Below are positions 12,930-25,870 of a stretch of 64,000 nt of DNA, in pieces. Below the pieces are notes generated by a model. It was not told the DNA's origin. It worked only from the letters and a program-made list of their open reading frames with translations, and searched no databases. The DNA lies in the NCBI GenBank assembly GCA_963580455.1, contig OY756969.1:12372760-12436759 (forward strand), read 5' to 3'. How positions within the stretch are numbered: position 1 is the first letter of the stretch; every line of letters begins with the position of its first letter. A program made the position numbers and the translations under genes. The DNA is from Euonymus europaeus (Eukaryota > Streptophyta > Magnoliopsida > Celastrales > Celastraceae).

Positions 12930-15900
12930 GTTAAAAGCTCCTCCATAGAGAGAGTTGAGCAACTTCGGACCATCAAAGTTGATAGGGGTACACTTTTTAT
13001 TATTCTTCTATGTCAAATTTTACGAGTATAAGCTTCCTAGATTATTTCGATGCCAAAACACCAAGTTTCTATGACAAATGGACAAAACAGCTAAAAGCTC
13101 CTCCATAGAGAGAGTTGAGCATATTCAGGCCATCAAAGATGCTCGGTGTACAATTTTTATTGTTCTTCTATGTGAAATTTTATGCGTATAAGCTTCCTAG
13201 ATTATTTCGATGTCAAAACACCAATTTCTATGACAAATGGACAAAATGATTAAAAGCTCCTACACAGAGAGAGTTGAGCAACTTCGGACCATCAAAGTTG
13301 CTCGGGGTACACTTTTTATTGTTCTTCTATGACAAATTCTATGAGTCTGAGCTTGTAGACTATTTCGATGCCAAAACACCAACTTTCTCTGAAAATTAGA
13401 TAAAACCGTTAAAAGCACCTCAAGAGAGAGAGTTGAACAACTTCAGACCATCAAAGTTGCTTGGTGTACACTTTTTATTGTTCTTCTATGGCATCGAAAT
13501 AATCAAGGAAGCTTTATACTCGTACAATTTCACATAGAAGAACAATAAAAAGTGTACCCCGAGCAACTTTCATGGTCCGAATTTCTCATCTCTCTCTATG
13601 AAGGACCTTTTAACTATTTTGTCCATTTATCATAGAAACTTGGTGTATTGGCATCGAAAAAATCTAGCAAGCTTCTATGATAAATGGACAAAACAGTTAA
13701 AAAGTCCTCCGTAGAGAGAGTTGAGCAACTTCGGACCATGAAAGTTGTTCGAGGTACACTTTTTATTGTTCTCCTATGTGAAATTTTACGAGTATAAAGC
13801 TTCCTAGATTATTTCGATGTCAAAAGAGCAAGTTTCTATGACAAATGGACAAAACCGTTAAAAGCTCCTCCGTAGAGAGAGTTGAGCAACTTCGGACCAT
13901 CAAAGTTGCTCGGTGTACACTTTTTATTGTTCTCCTATGTGAAATTTTACGAGTATAAGCTTGCTAGATTATTTAGATGCCAAAACACCAACTTTCTATG
14001 ACAAATGGACAAAACCGTTAAAAGCTCATCCATAGAGTGAGTTGAGCAACTTCGGACCATCAAAGTTGCTCGGTGTACACTTTTTATTGTTCTTCTATGT
14101 GAAATTCTACAAGTATAAAACTTGCTAGATTATTTTGATGCGGAAACACAAACTTTGTATGACAAATGGACAAAACCGTTAAAAGCTCCTCCATAGAGAG
14201 AGTTGAGCAACTTCGGACCATCAAAGTTGATAGGGGTACACTTTTTATTATTCTTCTATGTCAAATTTTACGAGTATAAGCTTCCTAGATTATTTCGATG
14301 GCAAAACACCAAGTTTCTATGACAAATGGACAAAACAGCTAAAAGCTCCTCCATAGAGAGAGTTGAGCATATTCAGACCATCAAAGATGCTCGGTGTACA
14401 ATTTTTATTGTTCTTCTATGTGAAATTTTATGCGTATAAGCTTCCTAGATTATTTCGATGTCAAAACACCAATTTCTATGACAAATGGACAAAACGGTTA
14501 AAAGCTCCTACACAGAGAGAGGTGAGCAACTTCGGACCATCAAAGTTGCTCGGTGTACACTTTTTATTGTTCTTCTATGTGAAATTCAACAAGTATAAAA
14601 CTTGCTAGATTATTTTGATGCGGAAACACAAACTTTCTATGACAAATGGACAAAACCGTTAAAAGCTCCTTCATAGAGAGAGTTGAGCAACTTCGGACCA
14701 TCAAAGTTGATCAGGGTACACTTTTTATTATTCTTCTATGTCAAATTTTACGAGTATAAGCTTCCTAGATTATTTAGATGCCAAAACACCAAGTTTCTAT
14801 GACAAATGGACAAAACAGCTAAAAGCTCCTACACAGAGAGAGTTGAGCATATTCAGACCATCAAAGATGCTCGGTTTACTATTTTTATTATTCTTCTATG
14901 TCAAATTTTATGCGTATAAGCTTCCTAGATTATTTTGATGTCAAAACACCAATTTCTATGACAAATGGACAAAACGGTTAAAAGCTCCTACACAGAGAGA
15001 GTTGAGCAACTTCGGACCATCAAAGTTGCTCGGGGTACACTTTTTATTGTTCTTCTATGTCAAATTCTATGAGTATGAGCTTGTAGACTATTTCGATGCC
15101 AAAACAACAACTTTCTATGAAAATTAGATAAAACCGTTAAAAGCACCTCAAGAGAGAGAGTTGAGCAACTTCAGACCATCAAAGTTGCTCGGTGTACACT
15201 TTTTATTGTTCTTCTATGTGAAATTTTACGCGTATAAGCTTCCTAACTATTTCGATGTCAAAACAGCAAGTTTCTGTGACAAATGGACATAACAGTTAAA
15301 AGCTCCTCCATAAAGAGAGTTGAGCAAATTCTGATTATCAAAGTTGCTCGGGGTACACTTTTTATTGTTCTTCTATGTCAAATTCTACGAGTATAAGCTT
15401 GCTAGATTATTTCGATGCCAAAAGAGCAAGTTTCTATGACAAATGGACAAAACCGTTAAAAGCCTCCTCCGTAGAGAGAGTTGAGCAACTTCGGACCATC
15501 AAAGTTGCTCGCTGTACACTTTTTATTGTTCTCCTATGTGAAATTTTACGAGTACAAGTTTGCTAGATTTTTTCGATGTTAAAAGAGCAAGTTTCTATGA
15601 CAAATGGACAAAACCGTTAAAAGCCCCTCCGTAGAGAGAGTTGAGCAACTTCGGACCATCAAAGTTGCTCGGTGTACACTTTTTATTGTTCTCCTATGTG
15701 AAATTTTACGAGTATAAGCTTGCAAGATTATTTCGATGCCAAAACACCAACTTTCTATGACAAATGGACAAAACCGTTAAAAGCTCCTCCATAGAGAGAG
15801 TTGAGCAACTTTGGACCATCCAAGTTGCTCGGGGTACACTTTTGATTGTTCTTCTATCTGAAATTCTACAAGTATAAAACTTGCTAGATTATTTTGATGC

Positions 15901-16257
15901 GGAAACACAAACTTTCTATGACAAATGGAAAAAACTGTTAAAAGCTCCTCCATAGAGAGAGTTGAGCAACTTCGGACCACCAAAGTTGCTCGGTGTACAC
16001 TTTTTATTGTTCTTCTATGTGAAATTCTACAAGTATAAAACTTGCTAGATTATTTTGATGCGGAAACACGAACTTTCTATGACAAATGGACAAAACCGTT
16101 AAAAGCTCTTCCATAGAGAGAGTTGAGCAACTTCGGACCATCAAAGTTGATAGGGGTACACTTTTTATTATTCTTCTATGTCAAATTTTACGAGTATAAG
16201 CTTCCTAGATTATTTCGATGCCAAAATACCAAGTTTCTATGACAAATGGACAAAACA
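12930..16257 (+). repeat. 3,328-bp tandem duplication of satellite, left copy
   Basis: This stretch recurs immediately downstream at 16258-19585 with only scattered single-base differences that I could find by eye (for example GCTCCTTCATAG at 14667 against GCTCCTCCATAG at 17995, and TTCTATCTG at 15853 against TTCTATGTG at 19181). The unit contains an inverted segment and irregular monomers, so its length is not a multiple of 160. Boundaries are approximate because the flanks are also satellite. Confidence 0.85.
13491..13674 (-). repeat. Inverted satellite segment, copy 2
   Basis: This is the same inverted segment with the same two breakpoints as at 8241, displaced by 5,250 bp. Small differences include a one-base loss near GGTCCGAATTTCTC. 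The shared breakpoints show that it was copied with its surroundings and did not arise independently. Confidence 0.9.
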
Positions 16258-19200
16258 GCTAAAAGCTCCTCCATAGAGAGAGTTGAGCAACTTCGGACCA
16301 TCAAAGTTGATAGGGGTACACTTTTTATTATTCTTCTATGTCAAATTTTACGAGTATAAGCTTCCTAGATTATTTCGATGCCAAAACACCAAGTTTCTAT
16401 GACAAATGGACAAAACAGCTAAAAGCTCCTCCATAGAGAGAGTTGAGCATATTCAGGCCATCAAAGATGCTCGGTGTACAATTTTTATTGTTCTTCTATG
16501 TGAAATTTTATGCGTATAAGCTTCCTAGATTATTTCGATGTCAAAACACCAATTTCTATGACAAATGGACAAAATGATTAAAAGCTCATACACAGAGAGA
16601 GTTGAGCAACTTCGGACCATCAAAGTTGCTCGGGGTACACTTTTTATTGTTCTTCTATGACAAATTCTATGAGTCTGAGCTTGTAGACTATTTCGATGCC
16701 AAAACACCAACTTTCTCTGAAAATTAGATAAAACCGTTAAAAGCACCTCAAGAGAGAGAGTTGAACAACTTCAGACCATCAAAGTTGCTTGGTGTACACT
16801 TTTTATTGTTCTTCTATGGCATCGAAATAATCAAGGAAGCTTTATACTCGTACAATTTCACATAGAAGAACAATAAAAAGTGTACCCCGAGCAACTTTCA
16901 TGGTCCGAATTTCTCATCTCTCTCTATGAAGGACCTTTTAACTATTTTGTCCATTTATCATAGAAACTTGGTGTATTGGCATCGAAAAAATCTAGCAAGC
17001 TTCTATGATAAATGGACAAAACAGTTAAAAAGTCCTCCGTAGAGAGAGTTGAGCAACTTCGGACCATGAAAGTTGTTCGAGGTACACTTTTTATTGTTCT
17101 CCTATGTGAAATTTTACGAGTATAAAGCTTCCTAGATTATTTCGATGTCAAAAGAGCAAGTTTCTATGACAAATGGACAAAACCGTTAAAAGCTCCTCCG
17201 TAGAGAGAGTTGAGCAACTTCGGACCATCAAAGTTGCTCGGTGTACACTTTTTATTGTTCTCCTATGTGAAATTTTACGAGTATAAGCTTGCTAGATTAT
17301 TTAGATGCCAAAACACCAACTTTCTATGACAAATGGACAAAACCGTTAAAAGCTCATCCATAGAGTGAGTTGAGCAACTTCGGACCATCAAAGTTGCTCG
17401 GTGTACACTTTTTATTGTTCTTCTATGTGAAATTCTACAAGTATAAAACTTGCTAGATTATTTTGATGCGGAAACACAAACTTTGTATGACAAATGGACA
17501 AAACCGTTAAAAGCTCCTCCATAGAGAGAGTTGAGCAACTTCGGACCATCAAAGTTGATAGGGGTACACTTTTTATTATTCTTCTATGTCAAATTTTACG
17601 AGTATAAGCTTCCTAGATTATTTCGATGGCAAAACACCAAGTTTCTATGACAAATGGACAAAACAGCTAAAAGCTCCTCCATAGAGAGAGTTGAGCATAT
17701 TCAGACCATCAAAGATGCTCGGTGTACAATTTTTATTGTTCTTCTATGTGAAATTTTATGCGTATAAGCTTCCTAGATTATTTCGATGTCAAAACACCAA
17801 TTTCTATGACAAATGGACAAAACGGTTAAAAGCTCCTACACAGAGAGAGGTGAGCAACTTCGGACCATCAAAGTTGCTCGGTGTACACTTTTTATTGTTC
17901 TTCTATGTGAAATTCAACAAGTATAAAACTTGCTAGATTATTTTGATGCGGAAACACAAACTTTCTATGACAAATGGACAAAACCGTTAAAAGCTCCTCC
18001 ATAGAGAGAGTTGAGCAACTTCGGACCATCAAAGTTGATCAGGGTACACTTTTTATTATTCTTCTATGTCAAATTTTACGAGTATAAGCTTCCTAGATTA
18101 TTTAGATGCCAAAACACCAAGTTTCTATGACAAATGGACAAAACAGCTAAAAGCTCCTACACAGAGAGAGTTGAGCATATTCAGACCATCAAAGATGCTC
18201 GGTTTACTATTTTTATTATTCTTCTATGTCAAATTTTATGCGTATAAGCTTCCTAGATTATTTTGATGTCAAAACACCAATTTCTATGACAAATGGACAA
18301 AACGGTTAAAAGCTCCTACACAGAGAGAGTTGAGCAACTTCGGACCATCAAAGTTGCTCGGGGTACACTTTTTATTGTTCTTCTATGTCAAATTCTATGA
18401 GTATGAGCTTGTAGACTATTTCGATGCCAAAACAACAACTTTCTATGAAAATTAGATAAAACCGTTAAAAGCACCTCAAGAGAGAGAGTTGAGCAACTTC
18501 AGACCATCAAAGTTGCTCGGTGTACACTTTTTATTGTTCTTCTATGTGAAATTTTACGCGTATAAGCTTCCTAACTATTTCGATGTCAAAACAGCAAGTT
18601 TCTGTGACAAATGGACATAACAGTTAAAAGCTCCTCCATAAAGAGAGTTGAGCAAATTCTGATTATCAAAGTTGCTCGGGGTACACTTTTTATTGTTCTT
18701 CTATGTCAAATTCTACGAGTATAAGCTTGCTAGATTATTTCGATGCCAAAAGAGCAAGTTTCTATGACAAATGGACAAAACCGTTAAAAGCCTCCTCCGT
18801 AGAGAGAGTTGAGCAACTTCGGACCATCAAAGTTGCTCGCTGTACACTTTTTATTGTTCTCCTATGTGAAATTTTACGAGTACAAGTTTGCTAGATTTTT
18901 TCGATGTTAAAAGAGCAAGTTTCTATGACAAATGGACAAAACCGTTAAAAGCCCCTCCGTAGAGAGAGTTGAGCAACTTCGGACCATCAAAGTTGCTCGG
19001 TGTACACTTTTTATTGTTCTCCTATGTGAAATTTTACGAGTATAAGCTTGCAAGATTATTTCGATGCCAAAACACCAACTTTCTATGACAAATGGACAAA
19101 ACCGTTAAAAGCTCCTCCATAGAGAGAGTTGAGCAACTTTGGACCATCCAAGTTGCTCGGGGTACACTTTTGATTGTTCTTCTATGTGAAATTCTACAAG

Positions 19201-19585
19201 TATAAAACTTGCTAGATTATTTTGATGCGGAAACACAAACTTTCTATGACAAATGGAAAAAACTGTTAAAAGCTCCTCCATAGAGAGAGTTGAGCAACTT
19301 CGGACCACCAAAGTTGCTCGGTGTACACTTTTTATTGTTCTTCTATGTGAAATTCTACAAGTATAAAACTTGCTAGATTATTTTGATGCGGAAACACGAA
19401 CTTTCTATGACAAATGGACAAAACCGTTAAAAGCTCTTCCATAGAGAGAGTTGAGCAACTTCGGACCATCAAAGTTGATAGGGGTACACTTTTTATTATT
19501 CTTCTATGTCAAATTTTACGAGTATAAGCTTCCTAGATTATTTCGATGCCAAAATACCAAGTTTCTATGACAAATGGACAAAACA
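16258..19585 (+). repeat. 3,328-bp tandem duplication of satellite, right copy
   Basis: This is the second copy of the unit at 12930-16257. Homology in the same register stops near 19586, where a type B monomer follows instead of the type A monomer found after the left copy. The very high identity implies a recent unequal exchange or replication-based duplication. Confidence 0.85.
16819..17002 (-). repeat. Inverted satellite segment, copy 3
   Basis: It matches copy 2 in sequence and breakpoints at a displacement of exactly 3,328 bp, as part of the large tandem duplication. It shares the private GGTCCGAATTTCTCATC variant with copy 2. Confidence 0.9.
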
Positions 19586-22546
19586 GCTAAAAGCTCCTCC
19601 ATAGAGAGAGTTGAGCATATTCAGACCATCAAAAATGCTCGGTGTACAATTTTTATTGTTCTTCTATGTGAAATTTTATGCGTATAAGCTTCCTAGATTA
19701 TTTCGATGTCAAAACACCAATTTCTATGACAAATTGACAAAACGGTTAAAAGCTACTACACAGAGAGAGTTGAGCAACTTCGGAGCATCAAAGTTGCTCG
19801 GGGTACACTTTTTATTGTTATTCTATGTCAAATTCTACGAGTATGAGCTTGTAGACTATTTCGATGCCAAAACACCAACTTTCTAATAAAATTAGATAAA
19901 ACCGTTAAACGCACCTCAAGAGAGAGAGTTGAGCAACTTCAGACCATCAAAGTTTCTTGGTGTACACATTTTATTGTTCTTCTATGTGAAATTTTACGAG
20001 TATAAGCTTCCTAGATTATTTCGATGTCAAAACAGCAAGTTTCTGTGACAAATGGACATAACAGTTAAAAGCTCCTCCATAGAGAGAGTTGAGCAACTTT
20101 GGACCATGAAAGTTGCTCGGGGTACACTTTTTGTCGTTCTTCTATGTGAAATTTTACCAGTATAAAGCTACCTAGATTATCTCGATGTCAGAAGAGCAAG
20201 TTTCTATGACAAATGGACAAAACCGTTAAAAGCTCCTCCGTAGAGAGAGTTGAGCAACATCGGACCATCGAAATTGCTCGGTGTACACTTTTTATTGTTC
20301 TCCTATGTGAAATTTTACGAGTATAAGCTTGCTAGATTATTTAGATGCCAAAACACCAACTTTCTTTGACAAATGGACAAAACCATTAAAAGCTCCTCCA
20401 TAGAGAGAGTTGAGCAACTTCGGACCATCAAAGTTGCTTGGTGTACACTTTTTATTGTTGTTCTATGTGAAATTCAACAAGTATAAAACTTGCTAGATTA
20501 TTTTGATGCGGAAACACAAACTTTCTATGACAAATGGAAAAACTGTTAAAAGCTCCTCCATAGAGAGAGTTGAGCAACTTCGGACCACCAAAGTTGCTCG
20601 GTGTACACTTTTTATTGTTCTTCTATGTGAAATTCTACAAGTATAAAACTTGCTAGATTATTTTGATGCGGAAACACGAACTTTCTATGACAAATGGACA
20701 AAACCGTTAAAAGCTCTTCCATAGAGAGAGTTGAGCAACTTCGGACCATCAAAGTTGATAGGGGTACACTTTTTATTATTCTTCTATGTCAAATTTTACG
20801 AGTATAAGCTTCCTAGATTATTTCGATGCCAAAACACCAAGTTTCTATGACAAATGGACAAAACAGCTAAAAGCTCCTCTATAGAGAGAGTTGAGCATAT
20901 TCAGACCATCAAAAATGCTCGGTGTACAATTTTTATTGTTCTTCTATGTGAAATTTTATGCGTATAAGCTTCCTAGATTATTTCAATGTCAAAACACCAA
21001 TTTCTATGACAAATTGACAAAACGGTTAAAAGCTACTACACAGAGAGAGTTGAGCAACTTCGGAGCATCAAAGTTGCTCGGGGTACACTTTTTATTGTTA
21101 TTCTATGTCAAATTCTACGAGTATGAGCTTGTAGACTATTTCGATGCCAAAACATCAACTTTCTAATAAAATTAGATAAAACCGTTAAAAGCACCTCAAG
21201 AGAGAGAGTTGAGCAACTTCAGACCATCAAAGTTGCTTGGTGTACACTTTTTATTGTTCTTCTATGTGAAAGTTTACGAGTATAAGCTTCCTAGATTATT
21301 TCAATGTCAAAACAGCAAGTTTCTGTGACAAATGGACATAACAGTTAAAAGCTCCTCCATAGAGAGAGTTGAGCAAATTCTGACCATCAAAGTTGCTCGG
21401 TGTACACTTTTTATTGTTCTCCTATGTGAAATTTTACGAGTATAAGCTTGCTAGATTTTTTCGATGTCAAAACAACAATTTTCTATGACAAATGGACAAA
21501 ACCGTTAAAAGCTCCTCCATAGAGAGAGTTGAGCAACTTTGGACCATGAAAGTTGCTCGGGGTACACTTTTTGTCGTTCTTCTATGTGAAATTTTACGAG
21601 TATAAAGCTACCTAGATTATCTCGATGTCAGAAGAGCAAGTTTCTATGACAAATGGACAAAACCGTTAAAAGCTCCTCCGTAGAGAGAGTTGAGCAACAT
21701 CGGACCATCGAAGTTGCTCGGTGTACACTTTTTATTGTTCTCCTATGTGAAATTTTACGAGTATAAGCTTGCTAGATTATTTAGATGCCAAAACACCAAC
21801 TTTCTATGACAAATGGACAAAACCGTTAAAAGCACATCCATAGAGAGAGTTTAGCAACTTCGGACCACCAAAGTTGCTCGGTGTACACTTTTTATTGTTC
21901 TTCTATGTGAAATTCTACAAGTATAAAACTTGTTAGATTATTTTGATGCGGAAACACAAACTTTCTATGACAAATGGACAAAACCGTTAAAAGCTCCTCC
22001 ATAGAGAGAGTTGAGCAACTTCGGACCATCAAAGTTGATAGGGGTACACTTTTTATTATTCTTCTATGTCAAATTTTACGAGTATAAGCTTCCTAGATTA
22101 TTTCGATGCCAAAACACCAAGTTTCTATGACAAATGGACAAAACAGCTAAAAGCTCCTCCATAGAGAGAGTTGAGCATATTCAGGCCATCAAAGATGCTC
22201 GGTGTACAATTTTTATTGTTCTTCTATGTGAAATTTTATGCGTATAAGCTTCCTAGATTATTTCGATGTCAAAACACCAATTTCTATGACAAATGGACAA
22301 AATGGTTAAAAGCTCCTACACAGAGAGAGTTGAGCAACTTCGGACCATCAAAGTTGCTCGGGGTACACTTTTTATTGTTCTTCTATGACAAATTCTATGA
22401 GTCTGAGCTTGTAGACTATTTCGATGCCAAAACACCAACTTTCTCTGAAAATTAGATAAAACTGTTAAAAGCACCTCAAGAGAGAGAGTTGAACAACTTC
22501 AGACCATCAAAGTTGCTTGGTGTACACTTTTTATTGTTCTTCTATG

Positions 22547-22731
22547 GCATCGAAATAATCAAGGAAGCTTTATACTCGTACAATTTCACATAGAAGAACA
22601 ATAAAAAGTGTACCCCGAGCAACTTTCATGGTCCGAAGTTTCTCAACTCTCTCTATGAAGGACCTTTTAACTATTTTGTCCATTTATCATAGAAACTTGG
22701 TGTATTGGCATCGAAATAATCTAGCAAGCTT
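22547..22731 (-). repeat. Inverted satellite segment, copy 4
   Basis: It has the same breakpoints as the other three copies. It keeps GGTCCGAAGTTTCTCAAC, as in copy 1, so it is not derived from the copy 2/3 lineage. Confidence 0.9.
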
Positions 22732-23269
22732 CTATGATAAATGGACAAAACAGTTAAAAAGTCCACCGTAGAGAGAGTTGAGCAACTTCGGACCATGAAA
22801 GTTGTTCGAGGTACACTTTTTATTGTTCTCCTATGTGAAATTTTACGAGTATAAAGCTTCCTAGATTATTTAGATGCCAAAACACCAAGTTTCTATGACA
22901 AATGGACAAAACAGCTAAAAGCTCCTACACAGAGAGAGTTGAGCATATTCAGACCATCAAAGTTGCTCGGTGTACACTTTTTATTGTTCTCCTATGTGAA
23001 ATTTTACGAGTATAAGCTTGCTAGATTATTTAGATGCCAAAACACCAACTTTCTATGACAAATGGACAAAACCGTTAAAAGCTCATCCATAGAGTGAGTT
23101 GAGCAACTTCAGACCATCAAAGTTGCTCGGTGTACACTTTTTATTGTTCTTCTATGTGAAATTCTACAAGTATAAAACTTGCTAGATTATTTTGATGCGG
23201 AAACACAAACTTTCTATGACAAATGGACAAAACCGTTAAAAGCTCCTCCATAGAGAGAGTTGAGCAACT

Positions 23270-25870
23270 TCGGACCATCAAAGTTGCTCGGGGTACACTT
23301 TTTATTATTCTTCTATGTCAAATTTTACGAGTATGAGCATGTAGACTATTTCGATGCCAAAACACCAACTTTCTATGAAAATTAGATAAAAACCGTTAAG
23401 AGCACCTCAAGAGAGAGAGTTGAGCAAATTCAGACCATCAAAGTTGCTCGGTGTACAGTTTTTATTGTTCTTCTATGTGAAATTTTACGAGTATAAGCTT
23501 CCTAGATTATTTCGATGTCAAAACAGCAAGTTTCTGTGACAAATGGACATAACAGTTAAAAGCTCCTCCATAAAGAGAGTTGAGCAAATTCTGACCATCA
23601 AAGTTGCTCGGGGTACACTTTTTATTGTTCTTCTATGTCAAATTCTACGAGTATAAAGCTTCCTATATTATTTCGATGTCAAAAGAGCAAGTTTCTATGA
23701 CAAATGGACAAAACCGTTAAAAGCTCCTTCCTAGAGAGAGTTGAGCAACTTCGGACCATGAAAGTTGCTCGGGGTACACTTTTTATTGTTCTTCTATGTG
23801 AAATTTTACGAGTATAAAGCTTCCTAGATTATTTCGATGTCAAAAGAGCAAGTTTCTATGACAAATGGACGAAACCGTTAAAACCTCATCCGTAGAGAGA
23901 GTTGAGCAACTTCAGACTATCCAAGTTGCTCGGTGTACACTTTTTATTGTTCTCCTATGTGAAATTTTACGAGTATAAGCTTGCTAGATTATTTAGATGC
24001 CAAAACACCAACTTTCTATGACAAATGGACAATACCGTTAAAAGCTCATCCATAGAGAGCGTTGAGCAATTTCGGACCATCAAAGTTGCTCGGTGTATAC
24101 TTTTGATTGTTCTTCTATGTGAAATTCTACAAGTATAAAATTTGCCAGATTATTTTGATGCGGAGACACAAACTTTCTATGACAAATGGACAAAACCGTT
24201 AAAAGCTCCTCCATAGAGAGAGTTGAGCAACTTCGGACCATCAATGTTGATAGGGGTACACGTTTTATTATTCTTCTATGTCAAATTTTACGAGTATAAG
24301 CTTGCTAGATTATTTCGATGCCAAAACACCAACTTTCTATGACAAATGGACAAAACAGTTAAAAGCTCCTCCATAGAGAGAGTTGAGCTACTACGGACCA
24401 TCAAAGTTGCTCTTGTACACTTTGTATTGTTCTTTTATGTGAAATTTTATGAGTATAAGCTTCGTAGATTATTTCGATGACAAAACACTAACTTTCTATG
24501 ACAAATGTGCAAAATAGTTAAATGCTCCTCCATAAAGAGAGTTGAGCAAATTCTGACCATCAAAGTTGCTCGGGGTACACTTTTTATTGTTCTTCTATGT
24601 CAATTTCTACGAGTATAAGCTTGCAAGATTATTTTGATGCCAATACACCAAGTTTCTATGATAAATGGACAAAACAGTTAAAAGGTCCTTCATAGAGAGA
24701 GTTGAGCAACTTCGGACCACGAAAGTTGCTCGGGGTACACTTTTTATTATTCTTCTATGTCAAATTTTACGAGTATAAGCTTTCTAGATTATTTCGATGC
24801 CAAAACACCAATTTTATACGACAAATGGACAAAACAACTAAAAGCTCCTGCATAGAGAGAGTTGAGCATATTCAGACCATCAAAGATGCTCGGTGTACAA
24901 TTTTTATTGTTCTTCTATGTGAAATTTTATGCGTATAAGCTTCCTAGATTATTTCGATGTCAAAACACCAATTTCTATGACAAATGGACAAAACGGTTAA
25001 AAGCTCCTACACAGAGAGAGTTGAGCAACTTCGGACCATCAAAGTTGCTCGGGGTACACTTTTTATTGTTCTTCTATGTCAAATTCTACGAGTATAAGCT
25101 TGCTAGATTATTTCGATGCCAATACACCAAGTTTCTATGATAAATGGACAAAACCGTTTAAAGGTCCTTCATAGAGAGAGTTGAGCAACTTCGGACCATG
25201 AAAGTTGCTCGAGGTACACTTTTTATTGTTCTTCTATGTCAAATTCTACGAGTATGAGCTTTTAGACTATTTCGATGCCAAAACACCAACTTTCTATGAA
25301 AATTAGATAAAACCATTAAAAGCACCTCAAGAGAGAGAGTTGAGCAACTTCATACCATCAAAGTTGCTCGGTGTACACTTTTTATTGTTCTTCTATGTGA
25401 AATTTTACGAGTATAAGCTTCCTAGATTATTTCGATGTCAAAACAGCAAGTTTCTGTGACAAATGGACATAACAGTTAAAAGCTCCTCCATAAAGAGAGT
25501 TGAGCAAATTCTGATAATCAAAGTTGCTCGGGGTACACTTTTTATTGTTCTTCTATGTCAAATTCTACGAGTATAAGCATGCTAGATTATTTCGATGCCA
25601 ATACACCAAGTTTCTATGATAAATGGACAAAACAGTTAAAAGGTCCTTCATAGAGAGAGTTGAGCAACTTCGGAGCATGAAAGTTGCTCGGGTTACACTT
25701 TTTATTGTTCTTCTATGTGAAATTTTACGAGTATAAAGCTTCCTAGATTATTTCGATGTCAAAAGAGCAAGTTTCTATGACAAATGGACAAAACCGTTAA
25801 AAGCTCCTCCGTAGAGAGAGTTGAGCAACTTCGGACCATCAAAGTTGCTCGCTGTACACTTTTTATTGTT
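23270..25870 (+). repeat. Multi-kb satellite segment, dispersed copy 0
   Basis: The segment shares an unusual set of monomer variants with 40.95-43.55 kb at an offset of 17,686 bp: TCAATGTTGATAGGGGTACACG, GAGCTACTACGGACC, AAATGTGCAAAATAGTTAAATG, GACCACGAAAG and AGCTTTTAGACTATTTC. It is the only copy located left of the virus. Ends are approximate. Confidence 0.75.
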
